DNA of 31,153 bases from JAJYVT01 sp035534455. GTDB taxonomy: Bacteria; Actinomycetota; Acidimicrobiia; Acidimicrobiales; RAAP-2. Location of the stretch: assembly GCA_035534455.1 (NCBI GenBank), contig DATLRV010000046.1:1-31153 (forward strand). The letters run 5' to 3'. A program made the translations under genes and the position numbers. The notes below the pieces were generated by a model that saw nothing but the letters and a program-made list of their open reading frames with translations, had not been told where the DNA came from and did no database searches. Shown here in pieces: positions 7,804-15,769 of the stretch (the first letter of the stretch is position 1; the number at the start of each line of letters is the position of its first letter).

Positions 7804-9024
7804 GTGACGGACGACGGGAACGCTGGGGGCGGCGACGCCGCCGACCCCCTGACTCCGATGCACGACGGCGGCCAGGGCCGAGCAGGGACGCGCACGCGCC
7901 GGCGGCACCGCCGTGCGCCCTGGGTCCTCATCGTCACCGGCGTGGTGCTCGTGGCGGCCGTCGGCGCCTGGCAGCTCTACGCCACCCTGTGGACGAACCA
8001 CTCCAACCAGATCGGTCACGCGCTCGTCCATCACTTCTTGAAAGACCACTCGATCGGCGCGCCGATCAGCTCGCCCACCTCCAAACCGTCCTCGTCGCCG
8101 AGCAGCTCCTCGGCGCTGCTCGCCACCTGCGCGGCGTCGAGCAGCGGGACAACGGTCTCCGGCCTGCTCGAGATCCCTTCCCTCGACGTCGTCGCCCCGG
8201 TGGAACAGGGCACCGGCGACGGGGTGCTCGCGGTCGCCGTCGGTCACGACCCCTATTCGGTGTGGCCCGGCGAGAACGGCAACGCCGTGCTGCTCGCGCA
8301 CGACGTGAGCTACTTCTCGACGATCGACCGCCTGAAGAGCGGGGACGACATCCGCTACGTCACCCCGTGCACGACGTACGACTTCAAGGTCTCGTCCCAC
8401 ACGATCGTCACGGCGGGATCGCCGGTCTACGACACGAAGACCCCGAGCCTGACGCTCGTGACCTGCTGGCCGACGGACGCCTTGTGGTTCACCCCGGACC
8501 GGTACCTCGTGACCGCGACAGAGGTATCCAAGGGCCCGACCGGCGGCACCCACCACGCCTACCTCACCGCATCGAGACCGCCGACCGTGCCGGTGCCCTC
8601 GGCGCTCCGGTCCCAGGGCGTCACACTGGCCACGTACTCGCTCCCGATGGGCACGTTCACGCTCGCCGGCTCGCCGACACGCAAATGGGCGCAGACCACG
8701 AGCCCCCTCCTCGTCGACGGCTCGGCCGTCGGGGCGTTCATCGCGGGCGTGCGTGCGCTCACCGAGGACAACCTCGGCTGGTGGCACGCCATCGCACCGG
8801 GCGTCCCGCCGCCCCCGCCGCTCGTCGGCGCCGACAACCCCGGCTACGACACCGCGACCGACGTGACCGAGCACGCCGACGGCGTGACCGTGACGACCGT
8901 CTCACTGACCGACACCGTGCAGGTGACCGGCGGCAAGCACCCCGGCCGCTACACCATGACCGTGCGCACCGCCGTCCACGGGCACTCCTTGACGATCTTC
9001 TCGTGGGTGATGACTCCGGACTGA
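7804..9024 (+). CDS. Sortase with C-terminal extension
   Basis: A 406-residue membrane-anchored transpeptidase of the sortase family, which joins LPXTG-like surface proteins to the wall. The N-terminus is cytoplasmic and basic (RTRRRHRR), followed by one transmembrane helix (about 40-60) and a Ser/Pro spacer. The sortase domain spans about 120-245 (IPSLDVVAPVEQGTGDGVLAVAVGHD). The catalytic triad is visible as His166 (LLAHD), Cys221 (LVTCWPT) and Arg233 (TPDRYLV). The class is not certain; the TLVTCWPT context suggests class D/E-like. About 160 residues after the catalytic domain are extra compared with a typical sortase, and I do not recognise them. The GTG start at 7804 follows GAGG about 10 nt upstream. 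The likely local substrate, the DUF11 protein with TPHTG, is broken, so the enzyme probably serves targets elsewhere. Confidence 0.88.
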   Translation: MTDDGNAGGGDAADPLTPMHDGGQGRAGTRTRRRHRRAPWVLIVTGVVLVAAVGAWQLYATLWTNHSNQIGHALVHHFLKDHSIGAPISSPTSKPSSSPSSSSALLATCAASSSGTTVSGLLEIPSLDVVAPVEQGTGDGVLAVAVGHDPYSVWPGENGNAVLLAHDVSYFSTIDRLKSGDDIRYVTPCTTYDFKVSSHTIVTAGSPVYDTKTPSLTLVTCWPTDALWFTPDRYLVTATEVSKGPTGGTHHAYLTASRPPTVPVPSALRSQGVTLATYSLPMGTFTLAGSPTRKWAQTTSPLLVDGSAVGAFIAGVRALTEDNLGWWHAIAPGVPPPPPLVGADNPGYDTATDVTEHADGVTVTTVSLTDTVQVTGGKHPGRYTMTVRTAVHGHSLTIFSWVMTPD

Positions 9025-9042
9025 TGCCCCAGCGCAAGGCGG

Positions 9043-10476
9043 CTACCCCTTCCAGGGGCGTGCGGGAGCGGGGATTCGAGGGGGCGACAGGAACGTCGGG
9101 GAAGCGGCGAAGTCGAGGCAGTCGAGCGGTGCCACGGCTGCCGCATCGCGCGCGGTCAATGACGGCAGGTTCCACTTGAGCTCGATGAGCTTGAGGATCG
9201 AGGTGTGGTCGAACGGCGTCGAGCTCACGTAGTCGGGCTTCGCGTACGGGGAGATCACCACCGCGGGAACCCGGAAGCCGAGTCGGTCGTAGCTCGTGGG
9301 TCCCTCGTCGAGCATGTCGATCTGCCTGCCGTACTCGAAGCGGCGGAGGAGCCAGCCGACGACCGGGCGTCTGGCCGGGTTGTGCCCGGGCACGCCGTCG
9401 GGTGTGGGAGCGGCCGGGGGCGCGACATGGTCGAAGTAGCCGCCGTGCTCGTCGTAGACCCAGATGAGCAGCGTCGTGGACCACTTGGGGCCGGCCATCA
9501 CCGCCTCGACCACCTTCGCCGCGAACCCTTCGCCCGCCTGGATGTCCTGCGGGTTCTCCTCCGAGCAACGTTCGAAGTCCGGGTCGACGATCGAGACGGA
9601 CGGAAGCCGGCCGTCTGCGACGCCCCGCCAGAACGCGTCGATCGGGCGGAGGTGGTTGCCCAGCCCGAGGAAGCCGAGTGGATAGACGTCGGCGGTCGCC
9701 TGCACCTTGCTCTCCAAGCTCGTCCGCAGCGGACGGACGACGGCAGCGACCAGGAACCCCAGGCGGCGCAGGGCCGACACGCCCCTTGCGCGGGAGAACC
9801 GCCGCCAGTTCACCCGGAAGCGCGAGATGTGGTGGTAGTTCGCCCACGAGACGCCGTGCGCGGTCATCAGGTCCAAGATGGTGCCGCTCTTCGGATGGTC
9901 GAAGAGATTGAACGGCAGGTCGTCGAGGAGGCCGTGCGCAGTGCCGGCGACGAGGAAGCGGCGGTTCGGGAACGTCGGCCCCAGACACGAGGAGAACCAC
10001 CGGTCGGCCAGCGGGAAGGTCCTCGCGAGCCCGTAGTAGAAGGGAAGGTCCTCCTCCGTCCAGTAGGTCATCGGCATCCGGGCGTCGCAGCCGGGCAGCG
10101 TCTCTTCGACGCTCCGCACGAACCCGTCGTTGCTGCCCCCGTCGTACTGGATGTGCGAGGCGTGCCACGACTGGGTCGGGACCACCGGGACCTGTCTCAC
10201 CGGGCGACGGACGAGCGGCACCGCCTCGCCGTCGGCGGCGGGGTTGGTCTCGGAAGGTCGGCCTCGGGCGTCGAGCGCGAAGCCGTCCCCGCGGCCGAGC
10301 ATCCCGAGATAGTTGTCGAAGGAGTGGTTCTCCATCATGAGCACCACGAGGTGCTCGAAGCCGCCGAGCCTGTCGGTGCCCCGGGCGAGAGAGGGGTCCG
10401 GCTCCTTGGCGCTGAAGTGTTCCTCCCGGCGCCGGACGCGCCGTCGGGCAAGGGAGCGCTCGAGGCCGCGGAGCAT
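9043..10476 (-). CDS. Phospholipase C / acid phosphatase family phosphoesterase
   Basis: A 477-residue member of the phosphoesterase family PF04185 (bacterial phospholipase C, acid phosphatase AcpA). The motifs run in family order: EHLVVLMMENHSFDNYLG near the N-terminus (metal and nucleophile region), GPTFPNRRF, SVSIVDPDF, TLLIWVYDEHGGYFDHVAPP (metal-binding Asp/His), FRVPAVVISPYAK and DHTSILKLIELKW. It hydrolyses phosphate esters, probably phospholipids or phosphomonoesters. The start is the ATG at 10476; the frame stays open upstream, but the sequence there is not protein-like and overlaps the ABC-F gene. The N-terminus (MLRGLERSLARRRVRRREEH) is basic without the Tat signal or hydrophobic segment usual in the family, so it may be cytoplasmic or exported atypically. 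It is convergent with the sortase gene (18-nt gap) and divergent from the ABC-F gene. Confidence 0.88.
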   Translation of the reverse strand: MLRGLERSLARRRVRRREEHFSAKEPDPSLARGTDRLGGFEHLVVLMMENHSFDNYLGMLGRGDGFALDARGRPSETNPAADGEAVPLVRRPVRQVPVVPTQSWHASHIQYDGGSNDGFVRSVEETLPGCDARMPMTYWTEEDLPFYYGLARTFPLADRWFSSCLGPTFPNRRFLVAGTAHGLLDDLPFNLFDHPKSGTILDLMTAHGVSWANYHHISRFRVNWRRFSRARGVSALRRLGFLVAAVVRPLRTSLESKVQATADVYPLGFLGLGNHLRPIDAFWRGVADGRLPSVSIVDPDFERCSEENPQDIQAGEGFAAKVVEAVMAGPKWSTTLLIWVYDEHGGYFDHVAPPAAPTPDGVPGHNPARRPVVGWLLRRFEYGRQIDMLDEGPTSYDRLGFRVPAVVISPYAKPDYVSSTPFDHTSILKLIELKWNLPSLTARDAAAVAPLDCLDFAASPTFLSPPRIPAPARPWKG

Positions 10477-10604
10477 GAAATGACCGTTCCCATACCGGCG
10501 AGTGCCTGAACTCCGACGCGCCGGTGGTGGCGGGCGACGAGCGAGCTGTGGGAAGGTCGCGTCGTTGGACACGCTGGCCCCGTCGGAGATCAGCGAGCAG
10601 GGCC

Positions 10605-10637
10605 TCTCCCGGGTCGCAGGTCTCCCGGGTCGCCAGG
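10605..10637. repeat. 16/17-bp tandem duplication in the divergent promoter region
   Basis: TCTCCCGGGTCGCAGG (10605-10620) is followed immediately by TCTCCCGGGTCGCCAGG (10621-10637), identical apart from one inserted C. It lies in the 219-nt region between the divergent phosphoesterase and ABC-F genes. No clear promoter boxes were found there. Confidence 0.6.
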
Positions 10638-10695
10638 CAGAGGCTGCGTAGGGGAGGCGTGGGGCGGCCCTTTTTGCCCGCGCCATACTTCGTGC

Positions 10696-12366
10696 GTGGC
10701 CCACGTCGAGGTGAACGGCGTCAGCTACTCGCTCGTCGACGGGCGACCCCTCTTCGCCGGCATCTCGTTTCGCGTCGACGACGGGTCGCTCACGGCGCTC
10801 GTGGGCCCCAACGGGAGCGGCAAGACGACGCTCATCGAGATGATCGCCGGCGACGGTGGGGCACCCCGCCCCGATGCGGGGTCCATCTCGGTCTCGGGGA
10901 GCTTCGCGGTCATGCGCCAGTTCGTCGGCGCACTGCGTGACGACTCGACCGTCCGGGATCTTCTCCTGTCGCTCGCTCCGGCGCCCCTGCAGCACGCGGC
11001 CGCCCGTCTCGCCGCAGCCGAGCGGGCGATGACCTCCGGACCGGCCGAGCGCACGCAGCTCGCGTATGCCTCGGCCCTCGCCGAGTGGGGCGATCTCGGT
11101 GGCTACGAGGCCGAGGTCCTGTGGGACAAGGCGGCGACCGAGGCGATCGGCCTCCCGATGACCGTCGCCGGCCCGCGGCCCGTGCGCACGCTCTCGGGCG
11201 GCGAGCAGAAGCGGCTGGTGCTGTCGGCCCTCCTTGCGTCCCCCGTCGACGTCCTCTTCCTCGACGAGCCCGACAACTACCTCGACGTCCCCGGCAAGGA
11301 GTGGCTCGAGGCGTCCCTCGCCCGTTGTCGCAAGACGGTGCTCTTCATCTCGCACGACCGCGAGCTGCTGCGGCGCACGGCGACGCGCATCGTGACGCTC
11401 GAGCCGACGGCGGCGGGGGCCACCGCCTGGGTGCACGGCGCGTCGTTCGCCACCTATCGCCAGGCCCGGGAGGCCAGGCTCTCCCGTCTCGAGGAGCTCC
11501 ACCGCCGCTGGGCCGACGAGCGCGCGCACCTGCGCGCCCTGGTCGCCGAGATGCGCCGCAAGGCCGCCTACAACTCGGATTTCGCCTCCAAGCTGACCAA
11601 CGCGCTCCACCGGCTGGAGCGCTTCGAGGAGGCCGGGCCGCCCGACGCGCTCCCGCGCCCCCAGCGGCTCTCCATGCGCCTCGCCGGGGGCCGGACGGGC
11701 AAGAGGGTGCTCACCTGCGAGGCACTCGAGCTCGAGGGGCTGACCGCACCGTTCGACGTCGAGGTCTGGCAGTTCGAGCGTGTCGCCTGCCTCGGCCCGA
11801 ACGGGTCGGGCAAGTCCCACTTCCTGGCGCTCCTCGCCGGCGGCCAGGTCGCCCACCGCGGCGAGGTTCGGCTGGGGGCCAGGGTCACTCCCGGGCACTT
11901 CGCGCAGACCTACGAGCACCCGGAGCTCGCGGGCCGGACGCTCGAAGACATCCTGTGGAAGGACTTCGACATGACGCTCGAGCGGGCGGTGCCGGCCCTC
12001 GGCCGCTACGAGCTCGACCGCGCGAGGAGCCAGCGCTACGAGACGCTCTCGGGCGGTCAGCAGGCGCGCTTGCAGATTCTCTTGCTCGAGCTGTCGGGTG
12101 CGACGCTGCTCCTCCTGGACGAGCCGACGGACAACCTCGACCTCGAGTCGGCCGAGGCGCTCGAGGCCGGCCTGGAGGGCTTCGAAGGCACGGTCGTCGC
12201 GGTCACGCACGACCGGTACTTCGTGCGGAGCTTCGACCGCTACCTGCTCTTCGGGAGCGACGGGGAGGTCACCGAGACGCCCGAGCCGGTCTTCGACGAA
12301 GGACGCGCCGAGCGCGCGGCGATGACGCGGCGTCGACGCGGGGTCCGCGGCGACCCGGGACGATAG
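10696..12366 (+). CDS. ABC-F family ATPase
   Basis: A 556-residue soluble protein with two ATP-binding cassettes and no transmembrane segments, the ABC-F layout. These proteins act on the ribosome in translation or in resistance to ribosome-targeting drugs rather than in transport. Cassette 1 has Walker A GPNGSGKT (37-44), signature LSGGEQKR (about 164) and Walker B VLFLDEP followed by DNYLD. An Arg/Ala-rich interdomain linker follows (about 240-320, RLEELHRRWADERAHLRALVAEMRRKA). Cassette 2 has GPNGSGKS, LSGGQQAR, LLLLDEPTDNLD and a His switch (VAVTHDRYF). The GTG start at 10696 begins MAHVEVNGVSY. The linker is fairly long, but sequence alone does not tell housekeeping from resistance function. 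It is convergent with the acetyltransferase gene, 21 nt away. Confidence 0.9.
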   Translation: MAHVEVNGVSYSLVDGRPLFAGISFRVDDGSLTALVGPNGSGKTTLIEMIAGDGGAPRPDAGSISVSGSFAVMRQFVGALRDDSTVRDLLLSLAPAPLQHAAARLAAAERAMTSGPAERTQLAYASALAEWGDLGGYEAEVLWDKAATEAIGLPMTVAGPRPVRTLSGGEQKRLVLSALLASPVDVLFLDEPDNYLDVPGKEWLEASLARCRKTVLFISHDRELLRRTATRIVTLEPTAAGATAWVHGASFATYRQAREARLSRLEELHRRWADERAHLRALVAEMRRKAAYNSDFASKLTNALHRLERFEEAGPPDALPRPQRLSMRLAGGRTGKRVLTCEALELEGLTAPFDVEVWQFERVACLGPNGSGKSHFLALLAGGQVAHRGEVRLGARVTPGHFAQTYEHPELAGRTLEDILWKDFDMTLERAVPALGRYELDRARSQRYETLSGGQQARLQILLLELSGATLLLLDEPTDNLDLESAEALEAGLEGFEGTVVAVTHDRYFVRSFDRYLLFGSDGEVTETPEPVFDEGRAERAAMTRRRRGVRGDPGR

Positions 12367-12387
12367 GTCCGATCGGTCCAGCGCACG

Positions 12388-13020
12388 TCATCCACCGCCG
12401 GTCGCGGTGGGCTCGACGTGTCGGCGCACGATCCACGCGTGCTTGCCGACCTGGCGCACGCGGTCGAACCCCAGGTCCTCGAAGAGCTCGACGGTCCCGC
12501 TGAAAAGGAACCTGTCCTGCGCCAGCCGCCCCGCGGTCGTCTCGGAGATCGCTTCGACCGCTCCGCCCCCGGCACCGGCGATCTGGGCGAGCGCGCCCTC
12601 GAGCGCCGCACGGGCGAGGCCCTGCCCGCGGTGGCGCTTGTCGACGAAGATGCACGTGACCCGCCACGCCGCCGGCGGCGGGGGGTTCTTGTCGTACTCG
12701 CGGCGGTGCTTGAGGTCGAGCTCCCCGGGTCTGCCGTACTGGCACCATCCCTGGGCGTTCCCGCCGTCGTCGAGGACCAGCGCGGCGTGCGCGCGCCCCG
12801 CGCGGACGAGCGCTTCTTTGAGCGTCCGCGGATCGCTGACCCGCCGCTGGTACTCGACGTGGAAGGCGATGCACCAGCACCCGCCGTAGATCCCGTTGTT
12901 GCGCTCGACGAGATCGGCGAAGGCGTCCCAGGTCGCCGGGCCGAGCTCGGCGATCGTGCGGTCCGCTCCGCCCGGGGACGGCACGTCGCCGGTGGCTGGC
13001 GCGCCACCGCGCTCAGCCAC
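12388..13020 (-). CDS. GNAT-family N-acetyltransferase
   Basis: A 210-residue GNAT acetyltransferase (acetyl-CoA-dependent). The N-terminal part has NNGIYGGCWCIAFH, a signature of a GNAT subfamily with a paired-Cys loop. The central part has CIFVDKRHRGQGLARAALEGAL, the acetyl-CoA pyrophosphate-binding R-x-x-G-x-G/A loop. The C-terminal part has TVELFEDLGFDRVRQVGKHAWIVRR. The substrate is unknown. The GTG start at 13020 overlaps the stop of the hydrolase gene (GTGGCTGA), pointing to translational coupling in a two-gene operon. The reading frame stays open upstream, but that portion is antisense-like low-complexity Ser/Arg sequence. Convergent with the ABC-F gene. Confidence 0.85.
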   Translation of the reverse strand: MAERGGAPATGDVPSPGGADRTIAELGPATWDAFADLVERNNGIYGGCWCIAFHVEYQRRVSDPRTLKEALVRAGRAHAALVLDDGGNAQGWCQYGRPGELDLKHRREYDKNPPPPAAWRVTCIFVDKRHRGQGLARAALEGALAQIAGAGGGAVEAISETTAGRLAQDRFLFSGTVELFEDLGFDRVRQVGKHAWIVRRHVEPTATGGG

Positions 13021-13696
13021 GGGCCGCCCGGTCGAGGAGCGCCGCCAGCTCGGCGGGCTTGGTGAACATCGGCCAGTGCCCCGAGTCGATGTCGAGGTAC
13101 TCGACGGTGGCCGCCCGACCGAGCTCGGGGACCTCTCCACCGCCGACCCACTCCTTTGCCTGCTCGGGCGAGAACTCCGGGCAGACGACGGAGACGGGCA
13201 CGTCGAAGCGCCGCTCGTCGGTGAGGCTGACGGTCCCCTTGGCCACGCCTTCGGGGACCGGGTGGGCCCGCGCGGCGATCGCCCGGCGTTGCGCGTCGTC
13301 GAGATCGGCGGCATCGGGGCCCTCGAAGGGCTCCCACCCGGGGAACCGCATCACGCCGTCGGCCACCGGGAAGAAGTCGGCGTAGGCGTCGCCGTCGGCG
13401 GAGGGAAAGCCCCCGACGAGGACGACGCGCGCCACCTTCTCGGGGCGCGCGTCGGCGGCCATCCAGGCGAGCGTGCACGCGGCCGAGTGGCCGACGACCA
13501 TCGCGGGATCGGCCGCCGCGTCGACGGCGGCGACCACCGCGTCGCGCTGGTCGCCGAGCGTCGCTGCCGCCGGTGGCGCCCCCTGGCCGGGGAGCGTGAG
13601 GGCGACGGGCTGGTGGCCGAGCGCGCGCAGCGCCGGCACGACCTCGTCCCATGCGCCCCCGTCGAGCCACAGCCCGGCCATGAGCAGCAATTCCAT
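13013..13696 (-). CDS. Alpha/beta-fold hydrolase
   Basis: A 227-residue alpha/beta hydrolase. Visible elements are the oxyanion-side strand MELLLMAGLWLDGGAW, the nucleophile elbow VGHSAACT with Ser71, the post-elbow VVLVGGFPS, and the C-terminal His in DIDSGHWPMFTKP (about residue 207). The family includes esterases, C-C hydrolases and haloperoxidase-like enzymes; the substrate cannot be read from sequence. The ATG at 13696 has an excellent ribosome-binding site (AAGGGAG at 13710-13704, 7 nt away). It is the first gene of a pair with the acetyltransferase and is divergent from a WYL-type regulator across about 100 nt, a layout in which the regulator usually controls the enzyme gene. Confidence 0.87.
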   Translation of the reverse strand: MELLLMAGLWLDGGAWDEVVPALRALGHQPVALTLPGQGAPPAAATLGDQRDAVVAAVDAAADPAMVVGHSAACTLAWMAADARPEKVARVVLVGGFPSADGDAYADFFPVADGVMRFPGWEPFEGPDAADLDDAQRRAIAARAHPVPEGVAKGTVSLTDERRFDVPVSVVCPEFSPEQAKEWVGGGEVPELGRAATVEYLDIDSGHWPMFTKPAELAALLDRAARG

Positions 13697-13744
13697 CGTG
13701 GGACTCCCTTCGCCGCGGGGATGACCCCACCAAGGGTAGAGGAG

Positions 13745-13779
13745 ATTCCGGACGAAGAGCTTCCGGTTCTCGTCGGAAT
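13745..13779. promoter_or_regulatory. Operator-like inverted repeat in the divergent region
   Basis: ATTCCG-g-ACGA (13745-13755) and TCGT-CGGAAT (13770-13779) are inverted repeats around a 14-nt centre. They lie between the hydrolase and regulator genes and cover the candidate -35 of the regulator. It is a good candidate binding site for the WYL-type regulator itself. Basis: sequence symmetry and location. Confidence 0.45.
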
Positions 13780-13789
13780 GGTCGTATTC
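13761..13789 (+). promoter_or_regulatory. Candidate leaderless promoter of the WYL regulator
   Basis: TTCCGG (13761-13766) and TATTCT (13784-13789) are spaced by 17 nt. A start about 7-9 nt after the -10 falls on or beside the ATG at 13798. The only purine-rich stretch, CGGGGAG, abuts the ATG with no spacer and is badly placed as a Shine-Dalgarno site. Together this suggests a leaderless mRNA, which is common in actinobacteria. The -35 match is poor. Confidence 0.35.
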
Positions 13790-13797
13790 TCGGGGAG

Positions 13798-14757
13798 ATG
13801 CCGGCGGCACGCAGCCCGACGGGCCGGGCCCTCCAGACGCTCGAGCTCCTCCAGCTGCGGCCCGGGACGACCGCCGAGGAGCTGGGCTCGAGGCTCGGGG
13901 TGAGCGAACGTGCCGCCCGCCGGTACGTCGAGATGCTGCGGGAGGCCGGCGTGCCCGTCGAGTCCTCCCGCGGCCGCTACGGCGGCTACCGGCTCGGACG
14001 CGGGGCCCGCCTGCCGCCCGTCTCCTTCACCGAGGAGGAGGCCCTTGGGCTCGTCATGGCCGTGCTGGAGGGCCACCCGGCGGCGACCGACCCCGAGGAG
14101 CTCGTCGGCGCCGCGCTGACCAAGGTGATCCGGGCCCTCCCCGCGACCGTCGGCGGCCAGGCGGCCTCGCTCCGCGAGCACGCGGCCGCGGCGCCCGATC
14201 CCCGCGCGGCCCACCCCGACCCGGCGATCACGAGCGCGCTCGTCGTCGCGGTCGCGCTGCACCGGCGGGTCGAGGTGCGCTACCGGAGCGACGCGGGGAA
14301 CGAATGGGACGAGGAGGTGGATCCCTGGGCCGTCGTCGTCCGTCACGGCCGCTGGTTCCTCCTGTGCCACTCGCACCGGGCGGACGCCCTCCGCAGCTAC
14401 CGCGTCGACCGGGTGCGGGCGGTCGCGCAGACCGCCCGCACGTTCGTTCCGCCCGAGGGGGTGGACTACGTCGCCGCGCTCGAGGAGAACCTGGGGGAGG
14501 GGTGGACCTATCCGACGCGCGTCGTCTTCGAGGCTCAGCGATCGGAGGTCGCGCCGTGGATCCGGCCACCGATGGGCCGCCTCGGCGCGCACCCGAGCGG
14601 GTGCGTCCTCACCGGCAGCACCAACAACCCCACCATGTACGCACAGGAGTGGCTCGCGACGATCCCGTTCGCCTTCCGGGTCGAGGGGGGGGACGAGCTG
14701 CGTGCAGCGGTCGCCGCGCTGGCGGCCCGGTGCGCCGCGGCGGTCGCGCCGCGCTGA
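13798..14757 (+). CDS. WYL-domain (YafY/DeoR-like) transcriptional regulator
   Basis: A 319-residue regulator. An N-terminal winged helix-turn-helix (about 10-65: TAEELGSRLGVSERAARRYVEMLREAGVPVESSRGRYGGYRLG) is typical of YafY-type DNA-binding domains. A central WYL domain (about 140-215: VEVRYRSD...EVDPWAVVVRHGRWFLLCHSHRADALRSYRVDRVRAV) would bind a ligand or nucleic acid. A WCX-like C-terminal region (about 235-319) follows. It lies head-to-head with the hydrolase/acetyltransferase pair and probably controls it and itself. The start is the ATG at 13798 at the edge of a candidate leaderless promoter. The ligand is unknown. Confidence 0.88.
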   Translation: MPAARSPTGRALQTLELLQLRPGTTAEELGSRLGVSERAARRYVEMLREAGVPVESSRGRYGGYRLGRGARLPPVSFTEEEALGLVMAVLEGHPAATDPEELVGAALTKVIRALPATVGGQAASLREHAAAAPDPRAAHPDPAITSALVVAVALHRRVEVRYRSDAGNEWDEEVDPWAVVVRHGRWFLLCHSHRADALRSYRVDRVRAVAQTARTFVPPEGVDYVAALEENLGEGWTYPTRVVFEAQRSEVAPWIRPPMGRLGAHPSGCVLTGSTNNPTMYAQEWLATIPFAFRVEGGDELRAAVAALAARCAAAVAPR

Positions 14758-14934
14758 ACGGCGGTTCTCAGGGCCTGTGTAACGACACGAGCACCGAGTG
14801 ACGGCTCCTCAAACGTCGAGCACCCATGCTCGCGACGGCGATGGTGCCGGCGCCGACGAGTCCCTCAAAAGCACCGGCCGCTCAGCGGTCGACGTCCTGA
14901 GCCCAGCTCGGCGTCGGCATCGGCACGGACACGT

Positions 14935-15420
14935 TCAGACCCTCGTGAGCAGGTAGCCGACGCAGGCCACCTGGAGCCATGCCGTTGGCGACGCGGTCGT
15001 CGCCTCGAAGCACCGTGCCAGGCGGCGCCAGCGACCGAGCTGGGCAAAGCAGTCCTCCACCCGCCACAAGGGCACCATGGGCTTGAAGCCCTCGGGCTTT
15101 GGCGTCCACTTCTTCACGGTCACCTTCACCCCGGCGGCGAGCGAGGGGTGCCACGAGCGCTCGGAATCCCTGGTCGCACAAGAGGTGGGTCACCCGTGGC
15201 AACTTCGGCAGTGCCGAGACGCACAGAAGGCGCCCCGCCACGCTGTCGTGCGGCCGGGCGCTGTCGACGCGGACCGTCACGGGTAGCCCCGAGTAGTCCA
15301 CCACCACGGTGCGCTTGGCCCCGACCGTGGCCCCGAACTTCCCGCCGGCTTCGTGGAAGGTTGGCCCCGAGCGCCCGCCCTTCACGGTCTGGGAGTCGAC
15401 CATGATCATGGACGGCTCGG
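14935..15420 (-). pseudogene. IS5-family transposase remnant, 5'-truncated and frameshifted
   Basis: The C-terminal half of a DDE transposase. It starts abruptly at EPSMIMVDSQTVKGGRSGPTFHEAGGKFG (first catalytic Asp in VDSQ), continues through TVVVDYSGLPVTVRV and HLLCDQGFRALVAPLA (second Asp), then changes frame near 15130-15145. It resumes as AAGVKVTVKKWTPKPEGF and WRVEDCFAQLGRWRRLARCFEAT (catalytic Glu). The last residues are YLLTRV, with a stop at 14935-14937. All three acidic positions survive, but the N-terminal part is missing and one extra base breaks the frame, so it is inactive. The upstream edge abuts a truncated methyltransferase near 15420. No inverted-repeat pair could be matched, so the element's ends are not defined. 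Confidence 0.75.
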
Positions 15421-15609
15421 GATGGCGACCGCCACGCCGACGGACGCCAGCATGCACGCGAAGGTGCCGGTGCCGCAGCCGACGTCGAGCACGCTCGCCG
15501 CGCCGAGCTCGCCGACGATCACGGCGTAGACGTCGAGATCCGAGCGGTCCGCGTCGATCAGGTCGTAGACCGCGGCGATCCGAGGGACCTCGAAGTGGGC
15601 GTCGGCCAC
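15421..15609 (-). pseudogene. N-terminal fragment of a SAM-dependent methyltransferase
   Basis: From a GTG at 15609 the frame reads MADAHFEVPRIAAVYDLID...YAVIVGELGAASVLDVGCGTGTFACMLASVGVAVA. This is the start of a class I methyltransferase with its SAM-binding VLDVGCGTGTFA motif. It breaks off at about 15425, where transposase-derived sequence begins, leaving about 60 of the usual 200-250 residues. The remainder of the gene is not found on the other side of the transposase fragment, so insertion was accompanied or followed by deletion. Confidence 0.65.
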
Positions 15610-15769
15610 GTCACGACACTAGGACGAGAGGTTGCTGCTCTTGTTCGTCCTGGCGGTGGAACCGGCGGCTCCGGCAGCCCATCGGGAGGCGGTCAGAAAG
15701 GAAGAAGGCGAGACCGGGGCCAGTGACACCCCCGCTCGGGCGCACCAGGCGCGAGGAGCAGTCGACCCA

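Noticed and set aside
10477..12210. The phosphoesterase frame stays open on the minus strand for another 578 codons upstream of 10476.
   Set aside because: This stretch is antisense to the well-supported ABC-F gene, is made of Arg/Gly/Glu/Leu-rich GC-shadow sequence without motifs, and the ATG at 10476 fits the family start.
14768..14790. GGGCCTGTGTAACGAC after the WYL regulator gene considered as an insertion-sequence end.
   Set aside because: No matching inverted copy was found on the other side of the transposase remnant.
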